Counted from the stretch's first letter, positions 34,783 through 47,212 are shown. The stretch is 64,000 bases of DNA from Desmodesmus armatus (GCA_007449985.2 VIIQ02000005.1:558001-622000); one strand, 5' to 3'. Numbers and translations: made by a program. The notes: generated by a model from the letters alone, not told the origin.

Positions 34783-37700
34783 ATGGCAGCTCCCGAGGCT
34801 GCTGCAAGTCATGCAGCCCCCTCGCCTTCGTCGGTCGCTCCTAGCGAGGCTGCCCCATCAAGCAACGGTGTCTTGACTCAAGCTATCCAGCTCACCTCAG
34901 ACGCAACAGCGTGCTCGCCCCAGCCCCCTTCGGCGGAGCACAGCAGCTTGACCCTTGCATCGCCAAGCCCAGCGTCGAGCCTTCCCCAACAGCAGCTGTA
35001 CGGGCCCGGTGGACGTTCTGAGCAAGATGGGCAGGACCTTTATAGACTGAAGATAGTAGGCATCCCTGCAGGTGTGGGAAGCTGGCTGTGCATTGCAGAC
35101 TGTCCTGCTGTCCTGCTGTCCCTGCCCTGTGGGACGTGGACAGTATGCTTATGTGCTGATCGTATGCTGTCAAGTGCTAGATGTACACTTAGAGGACGTT
35201 GTGTGGACGAGTTGGCTTGTCTTTTTCCATGATGTGAGCAGCAGGTGCAGGCATGCTGTGCCGTGCACTTTCATTGTGCTACTGCTAACAGCTGGATACG
35301 ATCCATGGTCTCGGTTGCCCCAGGTTACTCTGAGGAGCAGCTCAGGAGTCTCTTTCAACTGTGTGGCAGCGTGGCAGAGTCGCGCATTGTGCATGACAAG
35401 CAGTCTGGCAGGCCTGTTGGGTGAGTCAGATGCACAGGTAGTTATGCTGGTTAGCATGAAACAGCAGTCTGGCAGGCCTTTTGGGCGAGTGAGAAACACA
35501 TGTAGTTGGTGTTGGTCAGCACCGGCAGGGATGGCTGCTACAAAGTTGGTGCTTGTAGCACTCGCTCTAGACCAGTCGTGCAGCGGCCCTGCCTACTAGT
35601 CTGCAGTGAGGGACCACATTATCAGCCTTGTGAATCCCTCAGCTTGCTGCAATACGTGCTGAGCAAGTGACAGGGGTATCAGACGAGGGTTTGCTGCCGG
35701 TGTGTGTGTCTGCCTGCAGGTATGGCTATGTGTCCTTCTTCACCAAGGAAGCAGCCGACCTGGCCATCTCAACCTTTGACGACCAGCTGCAGCTGCAGGT
35801 TAGTGCTGGCCTTGGGATGGGCAGGCAGGCAGGGCACAGCACGGGGCCACATGCACTGGCGGACTGGCAGCGGGCATGGTGTGGTTGATGTGTGGCACCC
35901 AGCCATCCACAACCAAGCCGCAGTGGAACATTATGTCCCTTCAAAATTGCTGTGTTTCAGACAGCGCCCTGCTGTGGTGCAACATGTGTCCTGCAGCAGC
36001 AGAGGCCATCCCGCCACCTAGGTGCAGGCGTTTTGTGACGTAGGTGTGCTGCCTTGCAGGGTGCTGCCACCTACCTGAGTGTGTACTACGCCAAGAAGCA
36101 GCACGATACTGTCAACGACAAGGAGTCATGCCCAGCGCGCAATGCCAAGCTGTACTTCTGCGGCACTCCAGCCGGCCTGAGGCGTGACAGCATCCTGGCA
36201 CTGTTCAGCGCGTTTGGGCGCGTGCGGCACCTGCAGGTGTACACGGACAGCTACGGCGTGCTGTCCAGTGGCACCGTGACCATGTACTCCACAGACGAGG
36301 CGATCGCCGCCATGGACAGCTTAGACGGGAAGGTCCTGCAGCCCGGCACGGCGCCCCTCAAGGTATGCAGTGGCCAGGGTTTGTGCCAGTGGGTGGACCC
36401 TGGAAATCAAAGACCAGGGTGCCACCACCACTTGCTGCATGTGCAGCAGTGCTCTGAGCAGCAGGGGGTTGCACATGCGCTGTGCTGACCTCAGCAGAGC
36501 AAGGCAGCACGCGCTGCGCAGGCATCTTGTACTGCAGCAGCTCCCTGCAGCACGTCAGGTTGCATGGTGGCGATATAGTGAGGCTTGTCCAAGTGTGCTG
36601 ACGTGGGTGTGCCCTGCCCTGTCCTGCCCTGTGTTGGTCGCCCAGGTGACCTGGGCGCAGCTCAGCACCTTGCCGCGCCGCAACCCTGCAGGCGGTGGCC
36701 CCCCTCCCCCCATGCCCCGTGGCTTCACGGTCTCCTACGCGTGCATCCCCACCTCAGCCACCCCAGCAGAGGTGGCCGCCACCTTTGAGCGCTTTGGCAT
36801 CGTGCTGCAGGTGGTGCCCTTTGCGCACCGCCGCGAGGGGCCTGCCAACTCCCGTGGCTGTGGCCTGGTGGTCATGGACTCAGAGCGGGCGGCCATGACA
36901 GCTGTGGAGGCGCTGTCAGGGGTGTTCTCATGGCCCGGTGCTGAACGGCCCCTGCTGGTGCAGCCCTTCTACGGGGCTGAGCGCATGAACCCAAATCAGT
37001 CGCTGCCTGGCCTTGGTGACATGGGGTTGGGAGGAGGGGGCCCAGGAGCCCCAGCTGGGCAGTACGGCAGGGGGAGCAGCGGCGGTGGTGTGCGGGGCGC
37101 ACCCACCAACCACCACTCTGCTGCATCAGCCGGGCCCCGGGGCATGTCTGCTGGCAGGATGTACCAGAAGCAGCACTGGCCTGGCAACAACAGCCAGATG
37201 GGGCCACGGGGCAGCCCCTCTGCAGGTGGATCAGCAGGGTTGATGGATGTTGTTGAGGGGCCCGCACCCGTCGGCTGTGCCCCTGACGCCTTCAAGCTGG
37301 TCCTGACCAACCTGCCTGGCAGCTACACGCAGTCTGACATCTTCTCGCTGCTGCAGCCGTACGGCAGGGTTGTGTCGGTGACACACACGCCCCCTGGGGA
37401 GGGTGGGGCGGGGGCGGAGGGCGCTGTGGTGGTGTGGTACCAGACCGGCGCACAGGCTGACGCTGCGCTGGCCGCCCTCAGCAGCACAGTGCTGATGGCT
37501 GCTGAGGGCACGAGGCAGCTGCAGCTGAAGGCCTTCAAGGGGCCACCTGGGCGCCTGCCAGGCAGCTCTCCCGTGCAGGGGCAGCACCAGCAGCACAGGT
37601 CTGCAGGCGGATTGTGGAACAGCCCCAGCGCAACGCACGGCTTTGTCAGCATGCAGCAGGCGCAGGGCCTTGCTGCCTACCAGCAGCAGCAGATGCCGGG

Positions 37701-38193
37701 CATGATGCAGACGGGTGGGTTTGTTGCTGCTGGGCAACAGCAGCAGCAGGTGCTGCTGCAGCCGCAGGGTCTGCTCGGTGGGGATGGGGGCATGGGTGAT
37801 GTGTGGATGAGCGGTGGAGGGGTGAGTGCTGCACCACCTGGGCTGACAGGCATGGGCCCTGGCAACCAGCTGGCCGGCGTGGCAGCAGCCACTGCTGCCA
37901 TGAGCACTGCACCCAATGCCTACAGCATGCAGCAGCTGCTCTACATGCTGCCCCAGCAGCAGCCTCAGATGGGCGGTGGCCTGCCTTCCCCTGGCGGGGC
38001 TGCGTTCTCAGGTGGCGCTTTGATGCTGCCAAACGGCACAGTCAGTCTGAGCAGCAACAGCAACTTGGATTCCACCCTGCAGTCCATGAGTATGGGGGCT
38101 GGGGACCCAAGCATGGGGCTGGGACCCAGTGTGTCTGCAGCTGCAGGCTTGCTGGCCCCTGCAGGCGCGGGCTACACTGGTTGGTTGGGTTAA
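34783..38193 (+). CDS. Four-RRM RNA-binding protein, CELF/FCA-like
   Basis: Five exons (34783-35071, 35324-35420, 35720-35798, 36060-36362, 36646-38193) give 771 aa. RRM1 (about 88-170) has LKIVGIPAGYSEEQLRSLFQ as RNP2 and GYGYVSFF as RNP1. RRM2 (about 185-260) has KLYFCGTPA and a C-terminal PGTAPLKVTWA like FCA/CELF proteins. RRM3 (about 283-357) has FTVSYACIP and GCGLVVMD. RRM4 (about 472-550) has FKLVLTNLP with a weak RNP1 (GAVVVWY). A Gly/Ser/Gln-rich linker separates RRM3 and RRM4, and a Gln/Met/Gly-rich tail follows, suited to low-complexity condensation. Paired RRMs plus a distant one resemble CELF/Bruno and the algal clock-related C3 protein, but four RRMs differ from the usual three. 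A role in mRNA processing or translation control is inferred. Confidence 0.85.
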
Positions 38194-39552
38194 TTTTGAT
38201 GATGTCGGATGATGATGAGCTGGAAGACCCGTGGCTTTCAGCCCATGCAGGCTGGTAGGCTTGGGCTTGAGGATGCACAATCGCAGTGTTAGGTGGGAGG
38301 GTGGGGCCTCTTGTGTTTGAGAGGGGCCAGGTTGTGTCGATTGCTGCATGTCTGTATCGTCTGGACTCTGGATTCCTTCGTCTAGTGGTCTTGCTGTATG
38401 TTGGTGTGCACAGTCTGAATCCAACCCTTTGTGCTGTTCAACCAATCTCAGCTCGGCGAGGTTTTGATGTTGCTACATGGCGGTGTTACATGGCGCTGCA
38501 ATGTGCAGAACTGCAGACCCACTTACGGTTGCACGCTCCTGTGTGTCAACAGTGGGGTTTTGTATGTCTGTTGTCAGGGACTAGCAAGGCACTTTGCATT
38601 GCAGATGCATTCAGACATGTTTGCTGTTGGTGTGCTGATGCTGCTGTCAGTCCGAGCAGCGCAGGAGGGGGTTGGGATGAGGCGAGCATGCTTGTGTTGA
38701 ACGGTCCTTGCTGACAACTACAATTCTGTTGCTGTCAGCGCTATGCTACATGGTGCGTGTCACAGCAGCCCCTGTGTGCCGTGTTGTTGCCTCTATACCG
38801 CATTCCTGCTGTTCCACGGGGTTATTGTTGGGGGGGAAGCAAGCAGGGTTTGATGGTGGGCCAGTTTTTTGGGGCAGCACAGGGCAGTGAGGCACTTGCA
38901 ATGATGAAGCGGCTGGCTTTGTGCCACTTGCTTGTCATGCTGTCAACTTTGTTGCGCCGCCAACCCGACTGAAGCCAGGCGCGAGTGTCAAACCAATCCC
39001 TGCCACTGCAGATGCAGGCTTGTCAGGGCAAGCCAGCCCAGTGCACTTGTCTGGACCGGCCTGAATTTGCTGTTGGCTTAGGTCATATATAGTTGCATGT
39101 ATGACCAAAGGGCTTGTCTTATGATGATGTTTGGATGGTATGTCTTATTCTTCATTCAGTCAGTGCAGCAAAATGTGCAGTCGTTGTTCCAAGGTGCACG
39201 GCTCGTTTTGTTTTGAGTACTCGCTCCGGGGTGGGTTTGGATGGATCATTGGGTGTGCGGATGCTGCATTTCAGATTGTTTATTGCCGACTGCTTTGCCT
39301 TTCTGAAAAGGGTGCAAACAGAGTGTTGCTGTGCTTTGCCACGTTGCTGTGCTTTGCCACAGCTCGTGTTTGCGTTGCATCATGTTGCCTGGTAGGTTGC
39401 CACAAAGTTGCAGTAGTGGGTGTGTATCGCATGGCAAGGGGTGGTCTGTCAGGCATCATCTTCTGAGCCCCTGCATGTGAGCCACCTGCAAGCACTCATG
39501 GTGGCTCACTTGGTTGGAAGGCTGGGAAGTTGCATGTGTCATGTCACCGACG

Positions 39553-40090
39553 TGCGTAAATTCAGGCCAATTGTGCTGCTGTGGCTTGAGCTCTCTTTGC
39601 TATGAGCAAACCCAATCCCCGGCCTCTCTCGGCGGTTCTTTGTTGAGGCTGTCACTGTGTTTAGGCTGTTGTTGGGGTGCGTCTGGGGTGGCGTGAAGCA
39701 TGATCACCTGAGCCATGTGCATTCTGAGGCACCAAGCAGATGTGGTGTCTCGTCTGGCTTTGGCTGGGGGGTGTCAGCAACCTGCGTAAATGTAGCCCAG
39801 GGTTATCATGTGCTGCAGTGGCTTGAGCTCTCTACTATGAGCAAACCCAATCCCCGGCCTCTCTCACAGGTTCCTGTGTTGAGGCTGTCACTGTGTCGAG
39901 GCTGTTGTTGCGGTGCGTCAAGGGTGCAGGTCTGGCTGTGGCTGGGGGGTCGTTGGTATGGTATCAGTCAGCAACCTGCGTAAATGTAGCCCAGGGTTTT
40001 CATGTGCTGCAGTGGCTTGAGCTCTCTACTATGAGCAAACCCAATCCCCGGCCTCTCTCACAGCTTCTGTGTTGAGACTGGCTCTTGTTG
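39553..40090 (+). repeat. Three degenerate tandem copies of a block
   Basis: Copies lie at about 39553-39680, 39783-39915 and 39973-40090. The last two are 190 bp apart. Shared words are TGGCTTGAGCTCTCT, TATGAGCAAACCCAATCCCC, GGCCTCTCTC and TGTTGAGGCTGTCACTGTGT. Copies two and three end the conserved core in CTCTCTCACAG, which looks like a 3' splice site. Confidence 0.85.
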
Positions 40091-42336
40091 AGGCATCGCG
40101 ACTTCCTGGCCGCCGCTTGTGTTGGTGTGAATGCCATCTGGTGACGCGCTGCACCGCTGCTTGTTGCGCGACGGCTGCTGTGGCGTGGACAACCAACCTC
40201 TTTTCCCACAATCATGATGTGGTGGAGCCTGTTAAATCAATACGGGGCGTGCCAGACAGTGTGGGGCTTTTGCAGAGGTCTCCAGGCGTTATTGAGCTCA
40301 ACGCCTGGTGCCGAAGCAGTGCACTTTCAATACAATCTGTGTTCTGGTTGGCGAACCCAACCACCGATGCCTGGAAAGCGCAATCTGCCTGTGCAGCCTG
40401 TGGTGCTGATTTCTGATCCCTGCAGCTCGGTGTGTGGTGCCGGACAATGCATGCTTGGCCTTGGCGTATTCATCTGGATTGTCTAGAGTGCTCGTATGGA
40501 TGTTTGGGAGGGAGGGGTGCCAGTACAAAGGGGATGGTGGGGAGCGAGTCCAGCAGGGACAGCTCTCTGTGATGATGCCACTGTGTGTCTGTGCAATCCT
40601 CTCAAGCTGGGAGTGGGGAAGTGGGTGGCGCTGGGTGGCTTCCAAGGGGCAGACATTGCTGTCTGACAGTGTGTCTTTGTTGCCATTATGCAAAAGCACC
40701 TGCCACCCATGCGCTGCCAAAGGCGCTCTCGTATGGGTTGAGCTCACTTGTTGAGTTAGTGCAAGCCTTGATACAGCATGACTACATCCGTCTTTCGGCC
40801 GTGTGGCTGGCTCTCATGGTGAAAGGTTAGGCTTTGCGCGTGGTGCGCATCTGGTGCGGTTGTGGCTGCCAGGCTTCTCTGCAGTGGTTGCTTGGGCCGT
40901 GGTGCCTCTTGTCTGCAGCTGTTTGAGCAGTGTTGCCCGGCAGGGAAGGGTTGCAACCAGCTGGTTCCAGCTGCTCCCTTTCACCTCACAAGCTGCTGAT
41001 GTTCAAGATTAAGCGTGGCCGCCAAAAGTGTCTTCTCCGCATAAGGCGGCAGCATGGAGTGTTGTCGGCACGTGGAGTGATGGCGTGTCGAGATGGCCGA
41101 TGGGGTGCAGTGGTGAGTTACTTGCTGTCTGTTGTGCTTGAAGGCGTCGCAATGCTGCCTGCCCTGTTGTGCACCAGCAGCTTGTCGATGCTGAGTACAT
41201 GTCAAGCTGGGTGTGCAAGCCGTGGTTTGGTAGCATGCAAGTATGGCCAGCACAGGGTGCCGACCATTGGTTACATCGGTTACACACACGGCCTACTCGC
41301 CATTGTTGGCAGCAGGTGGGTGCCTGGTGGAGTGGGTTGGCCTCCTTGGACTTTCGTGTGCGCTGCACATGTGGGCGATGTGTTGTAGTACCTTTGTTGC
41401 AGTTTGTTGTTTTACCTTGGCTGTCGTGTTGTTGCATGCATGTCACAGGAATTAGTAGTTGCTTGTAACCAGTTGTTGTTTGGCCCCCAGAGGTGTTTGC
41501 CCCCAGAGTCCCATAGTGGTTTTGCCAGCCAGCAATCTTTGCCACCCAACTTCGTGCCACCTTCAGCTGCACAATGGTTGACCTTCAAACCAATCGCTCA
41601 GCACATGTTGAGTAGAGGTGTGCATGCGCTCAGCACAAGTTGCACAAGACAATGCTAGGCCCTGCACAGTTATGAATTTCACAACTAGCTCGCCACATGC
41701 AGAGCACCAAATCAGACCTAGGCGTTCGCGCTCTTGCAACCCATCTTGCATCACTTTCAGCCTCCTGGAATCTGGCTATGTAGTGCCATCACGCAATCCC
41801 ATGACACCACCTCCCTATGCAATCAGACCGCCAATGTCACTGTTACAAACACATAAGAATCCTTGCTCCCCGGTTCCGGGCACTGCCTCACATAAGAATC
41901 CTTGCACCACGGGATTCACAGCATCAGTAGAACAACATTCTCAGCATTGAGATACACCAGTATGATTGAGCTACTCCCACACCCAGCCATAAAGCGGCAG
42001 CTTACTAGTGCTTACGGCAGTGTCGAGTGTGTGGCGCAACAACATGCGGTTGCGCCCATTGGAGCCAGCTGCTGGTGTACTGCCTCACAAGGCACCTGCT
42101 ACTTGCAGCCAAAGATACACCACCAACCCTTGGGATGTGCCCACTGCTGCATTAGTAGCAGCATGTCCTGCTGGCCTGTTGGCATGAAGACCATGTGAGC
42201 ATTAGCCTAGCCGTCTTTGGCAGCTCACAGATGCAACTGCATCACTGCACTCCACACCCCCCTTGGCCACTGCCACGTGCTGCACACGAACGACACAGCA
42301 GCTGCCACCGGCTGCACAACAACCCGTGCATGGTAT

Positions 42337-42341
42337 TTACA
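42337..42341 (-). terminator. Putative TGTAA poly(A) signal of the 70-aa gene
   Basis: TGTAA on the minus strand, 46 bp after the stop codon. This spacing is typical for algal 3' UTRs, though the motif is short. Confidence 0.45.
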
Positions 42342-42386
42342 TAATCCACCACGGCTGTCATTGCGTCCTTACTACTGCTGGCTGCA

Positions 42387-43381
42387 TCACGCTGCATCGG
42401 ACTGTGCCTGTTGCGTAGCCTGTGCCTTGATGGCCTCAATCATCTGCACAGCAGCAGCAACAGCAACAGCAGCAGCAACAGCAACAGCAACAGCACATGG
42501 CCCAGGTGGAGCAACAGCCCTCAGCAGTACCCCATGATGTCACGCCTGGTCACAGCAGATGGTGCCCGGGAGGCAAGGCCCACATGAGCCAGGCGGAACA
42601 CCAAAAGCATGACAGACTCAAACGATCACCCACCACGAGGGGTTCAGCGTTACTGGCAGACGTCAGCCAACTGTTGCGTTGTGGGCCATGCAGTAAACTC
42701 GTGTCTGCTGCTGCTGTCTTACCTCTTTGACGGTGGGTGGGTGCTTGATCTCTGGTGGGTTGTAGCGCTCAATGATGGCTTTCATGGCAAATGGCAGCGT
42801 GAAGCCTGGCAAGGGGACAGGTGGCGGCACCACACGGCACAGCAGGCAATCAGCTGCTGGTACTTGTTTTCCTTTTTGAAGTGACATGTGAGATGCAAGC
42901 TGCTGAATGCGAGTGGGGTGTGATGGTGGGTGGGGTCTGCTGGCTTTGGCTGGCGCAATCTGAATGCTGCTGCCGAGGCTACACATGTCGCTGCTGAGAC
43001 TGTGCTGGGTGCATCGGGCCACTCGCGAGCACCAGGCACCAGTCACGCGGTCTCACTTACCAGCTGCTGTCCAGTAGAAGGTCCACATCAGGATCCTGCA
43101 GGACAGATGTATATGTTGACATGTGAGAGTGCTGACGGCATCAGAGGATTGGCTGTGCGGCTGCTGTGTGTGCACCAGCAATGCACTTACGGCTCTCTGA
43201 ATGTCCATTTCTTCCAGAAACCAACCTGCAAGTCAGCACAGCAGGAGGCATACTCGGGTGTCAGAACCTGCTGCTGTAGCTATCTGTGACAGCAGGCAGG
43301 CACATTGCTGCTGGGTGCTGCCACAACAGAACCATTGTTTTACATCAGGCAGCTTCAGCTTCTTCTGTGCACACTCACCAT
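42387..43381 (-). CDS. Small single-pass membrane protein (70 aa)
   Basis: Five tiny exons in transcript order (43379-43381, 43191-43225, 43061-43095, 42723-42805, 42387-42443) total 213 nt, exactly 70 codons plus stop. Every junction has GT-AG sites and matching phase. The protein starts with VGFWKKWTFREP, has one hydrophobic helix (about residues 13-33, ILMWTFYWTAAG and FTLPFAMKA), then a Pro-rich KHPPTVKE segment and an Ala/Gln-rich helical tail. The basic aromatic start, one membrane span and short hydrophilic tail resemble accessory subunits of mitochondrial respiratory complexes, for example the complex I B9 type. That is a guess from layout, not a recognised family match. The first coding exon is only the ATG. 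Confidence 0.65.
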
Positions 43382-44001
43382 GGCTGTAAGTTGCTTTGCT
43401 GTGTTGCTGTTGCACTATGATCTGGCCCTGCTGTTGCTGGGGCCTGGCGCTGTGTTGACCCGCAGCCCAGCCGCTGTGCAACTTATGAAAAACTAGATGA
43501 TTGGCTCAGATCCCGTGACCAGCAATCCTTCAGGGTCTTCAAGAGATGGGTGACTTGACGTGGCTCGCTAGTTGCGCAGGATAGCAGTGCAGATGTTTGC
43601 AAAGAGTGGAGCACCTTGCTTTGCAGCTGGCTGCGGTAGCTGGCCTCCTCAGGCAATCAGACCCAAATTCAATCCAGAGACAGCTGTGGCACAGTCTTCC
43701 ACCCGCCTCTCTGGTGACTAACACACCCACCACAGTTCCTCAACCACACCCCAAATGATTTTCACGATTGTTGTAGGCTCGCAGGCACAACCCTACCATC
43801 AAAGCACCGCCAGCCTGTCTTGGTTTTTGCCCAACCTGCATGTGACCAAGACAACCAACCAGCCACCTCTTCTGCTCTGGTGCATCTGCAGCAGATCTGA
43901 CTTACACCTTTCTCGGTTGAAATGGGGTTATCTGCTACGCCTCACTCAGACGCCATGGGTTGCAGGCCCACCCCTGATGGCCACCTGCACTGCTGTGCAG
44001 C
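43382..44001. other. Spacer between the 70-aa gene and the dehydrogenase gene
   Basis: Both neighbours are on the minus strand. The stretch holds the 3' UTR of the dehydrogenase gene, with TGTAA (minus) at 43902-43906, and the promoter of the 70-aa gene. No gene is seen. Confidence 0.5.
43902..43906 (-). terminator. Putative TGTAA poly(A) signal of the dehydrogenase gene
   Basis: TGTAA on the minus strand, about 96 bp after the dehydrogenase stop codon. Confidence 0.45.
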
Positions 44002-46865
44002 TCAGTGTCCCTCTGACCCCTGACCGCCACCCATTACCAGCTGCACTTTCAGCACTCCTTTCTGCGCCGCAAGGCTCATTGCAGCAACACCATCCGCCAG
44101 CGGCACCTCATGCTGCAGCATCTGCTGCAGCAGCTGTCGGAGCTCCACATGTCTGGTCATCATGTCTAGCGCAACATCCATTGGACCGCACCGGGACCCT
44201 ACCAGCTGCACCACGCACCCACCAACAACCGCAGCAGCAGCAGCAACGTTTTCAGCAATAGTGTCACATGCCTGACTAGGCATGCCATGGTGGAGCATGG
44301 CATGCCGCAGATCCCTGCGGCCATTGCCAGGGTTCAAGAGACATACCTCGCTGCCAGGTGCAGCAATGTTGCAGTGGCGTCGCTGGCGCTGTTGATGCAT
44401 GTCAAGCGCAATTTGTTAACCAAATGCAGCAGCTGCCAGGTAAGCTGGTGTCACACTGCTGCAAATGTGGCGCCGGTGGCGGCGAGGGATGTGCCACATT
44501 CTGGACCCAACATATGGCTTGAACCTGTTTAGATGGGCTTCTGGAAAACACTCCACAAGGCCTGCTGCACATACCTTTGTCTGTGCAGCCTGGTCCTTCC
44601 TCATGCATCATGGACATGCTATGCTCATCATACCTAGTAAGAAATGAGACACACATGCCAGCTAAATCAACTTGCAATATCAAATCCCTTCGGCTGACGC
44701 AGCTTGGCCATCATCATCTCACCGTCTTTTCATTCACCACAATGTCATTGGCAAGCTCCGACCAGCCCGGCATGCTTGGGTCATTCAACGACACTGTCGT
44801 TTTCAGCACCAACACCCCCATAGGCTTGGTCAGCTTGAGGGCAGTGCGTATGCTGCTGGCAGACCCTGCAACAGGGTTGTGCAGCACAAGGCAAGACAGG
44901 GCACAGGACCATGAAAAGTGACTGGCCACGAGTTGGATGTTTGTCGTGTTGTTGGTTGTACCACCCACACTTCAGCTGGCAGGTTCACACAGTATGGACG
45001 GAGTGACACTGAAGGCAGCCTGGCTGGTGGATCACTTCACAACAGACATGACAGTAGGCGATACAAGCACGGACAATGGGGCAACATAGTGCAGGCTAGG
45101 CACGTGCGAAACCAACACATTGGCCCGTCATCACAGGAGCACAACAACGCCAACAAGTTCCTGTCTTTGAAAACACAGCTGCTGCTGCTGCTGCTGCTGA
45201 CAGTTTAGACGTCTCAACGGGTAAGAAGAAACAGATTTGCATGTGCGCACTGTCAGTGGCCAGTGGAAGCTGCACCCTGAGGCACCTGGGTCTGAGCGTT
45301 CGCAATCAACTGCCAGACAACCCAACACACCTGATGCCTCGATGACCACATCAAAGCTGCCTGCGTGTTGGTTGGCTGCCTCCTCAGAGGCTATGACTTG
45401 TGCTGCTGTGCCTGTCACAAGCTGCATCTTCTCTGGGTGCCGACCAAAGTGGGTGACCCTGCCAGGGGCCTGCAGGGCACACACCTGCGCTAGCAGCAGA
45501 CCAAGACGCCCATCACCTGCACAACATCACGTATCAGGCAGGCACACATCAACCTGGTCAATCAAATTTATAGAGTTACAATCCAGCCCTGCTGCCCCAC
45601 ACCATGTGACGGTAGGCAACATGACCGAACCTAGAATTTTGATTACTCTGACTGACCAGGGTTTAGTGCACTGGGTCCCGGTGCAACCCCAGTGTCAGCA
45701 TCCCACATTATGTGCGCTCCACCAAGTTACAACTAGCCCCCGAGCTGATGAGAGCAGGCTGGACTTACCCACTACAGCTATCTGTTGCGTGCTGCCAGAG
45801 CTGCTGTCCACCAGGCCCTGCTCCAGCACTCGACACGCTGCTGCCAGCGGCTCACAAAAAGCCGCATGTGCATCTGTCAGTGCATCTGGCACGACATGGA
45901 GGTTGCTGGCTGGCAGGGTGATGAAGTCTGCAAAGCACCCTGGCCTGTTGATGATGCCCAGCACCTGCCTGGCAGCAGCAGGGAGCCAGCACACAACAGC
46001 AACAACAAACAGAGGCATTTTATGAGGCACAGTGCAGCATTTCCCCTCCTTTTCGAGATTGCACACGTGCAGCGGCCTCAGTGTGCAGGCACCCGCTGCA
46101 AAGCCTCTTTGGGGGTGGGGCGTCTTCATCCAATGCTTCTTGCACTGCAAGACCTGAGCCAGCTTTTGCTAAGCTGAATTGCAGCTTTGGGGTAACCTAT
46201 GTGATATGTAACCCAGTGGCAACTGCATTGCTGCCGGTCTGCAAGCTGCTGCTGTCAGCAGCCTTGCCCCATGCTTGTTACTTGCCTTTATATAGGGAGC
46301 CTCAACCCCTCGCACACCCACCTGTCGGGCGCGTGGTTGCGTTGGAAGACAGCATCGGCACAGCTGAAGCCCGCACAGTTGATGTTGATCTCCCCCACCA
46401 CCCTCTTGCCTACAAGGTCTGGCTGCTGGCTGCACTCCACCACTCTGCCAACAAACTCATGTCCTGCAGTACACAACAAGCAATTTCGGCAAGGATGCGT
46501 CTGCTACTGTGTGAAACACAGAGCCTGCAGGTTTCCTATTTCTTGATCGTGTCCTATGCTGGTTGGCTGGTTCGCTGGTTTGATCCCACTCCTGGAGCGG
46601 CTCACCCAGGGGCTGGTTGTAGCCTGGCACGTAGCCCCGAGTGATCTCTATATCCTGTGCCGCCATCACCCCAGTAGGTGAGTCAGGGGTGTGCCGGTGT
46701 ACAGCCGGAGGCGCAGCCAACTAGCTAGGTCACCACACTTACAGTGGCACATATCCCAGCCCTGTGTATATGTACAAGAGCTTCACCAGTTCCAGGTGAG
46801 GGTCTGGGATACTTTCTATGCAGCTGAACAGAGTCTGCCGCATGGTCATAGACAAGGGCAAGCAT
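44002..46865 (-). CDS. Zinc-type medium-chain dehydrogenase/reductase (MDR)
   Basis: Seven exons in transcript order (46743-46865, 46606-46654, 46322-46463, 45769-45968, 45331-45516, 44723-44865, 44002-44205) total 1047 nt, 348 aa. The N-terminal GroES-like fold has RAGICATDIEITRGY (catalytic-zinc Cys39) and GHEFVGRV (His59, Glu60). The Rossmann part has QIAVVGDGRLGLLLAQV, a GxGxxG-like NAD(P) site with Asp in place of the second Gly. The C-terminus has LVGSRCGPMDVALDMM and PLADGVAAM ... GVLKVQLVM. These are typical of the bacterial/archaeal 'MDR-like' alcohol or sugar-alcohol dehydrogenases. The structural-zinc lobe (INCAGFSCADAVFQRNHAPDR) keeps only two of the usual four cysteines, so that zinc is probably lost. 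Substrate unknown. It is divergent from the methyltransferase gene. Confidence 0.9.
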
Positions 46866-47212
46866 ACTGTACTAGTGTGGAATGCAGGGCGTGTATGCAG
46901 TCGGTAGGGATTCAAAGAGTATCAGTTGACACAATAAGTATTCATCACGCCCATAACATACCCGGGGTGACTTGTGCAGTCCCCACTCCTCAAGAGGAAG
47001 AGTGAGATCAATGAACTGCAGGTTTTGTGCAAAGCACAAGGCAGTGTAATCAGCGTCGCTGTCTGTTGAGGCCCCAATGTTTCTTCTTGAAAACAGTTGT
47101 ACCGTTGATAATTTGATCGGGCCAGTCCATCAGAAACAGCCTGTCATCATTGAGTCTGTCCTGCGCCCCTGGTGCTGCTCCATCTCTTCTGCCACACCCT
47201 AACAAAAAAACG
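46866..47212. promoter_or_regulatory. Divergent promoter region of MDR and methyltransferase genes
   Basis: 347 bp separate two divergent ATGs. It must hold both promoters and 5' UTRs. I see no TATA box. The methyltransferase frame stays open upstream of its ATG to about 47150 but has no ATG there. Confidence 0.4.

Larger units (their letters stand above)
38194..42386. other. 4.2-kb region without a recognised gene
   Basis: This begins with the RRM-gene 3' UTR and ends with the 3' UTR of the 70-aa gene (-). It contains a thrice-repeated block (39553-40090) and a 17-bp direct repeat CACATAAGAATCCTTGC near 41850 and 41891. The longest open frames, of about 110-190 codons, show no family similarity and no consistent splice sites. 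It is GT-rich on the plus strand from 38300 to about 41400, then changes to CA-rich, which may mark a switch in transcribed strand. Confidence 0.5.

Noticed and set aside
36370..36645. 5' extension of the last RRM-gene exon frame
   Set aside because: The frame is open across the intron, but joining 36362 to 36646 gives the RRM2 end PLKVTWAQ expected for the family, so the extension is intronic.
40930..41388. 152-codon plus-strand frame in the gene-poor region
   Set aside because: No recognisable domain, no supporting exons or start context.
44402..44722. Extra exon in the dehydrogenase intron
   Set aside because: Direct joining of 44723 to 44205 keeps phase and the family's T-LVGSRCGP junction, so no exon is needed.
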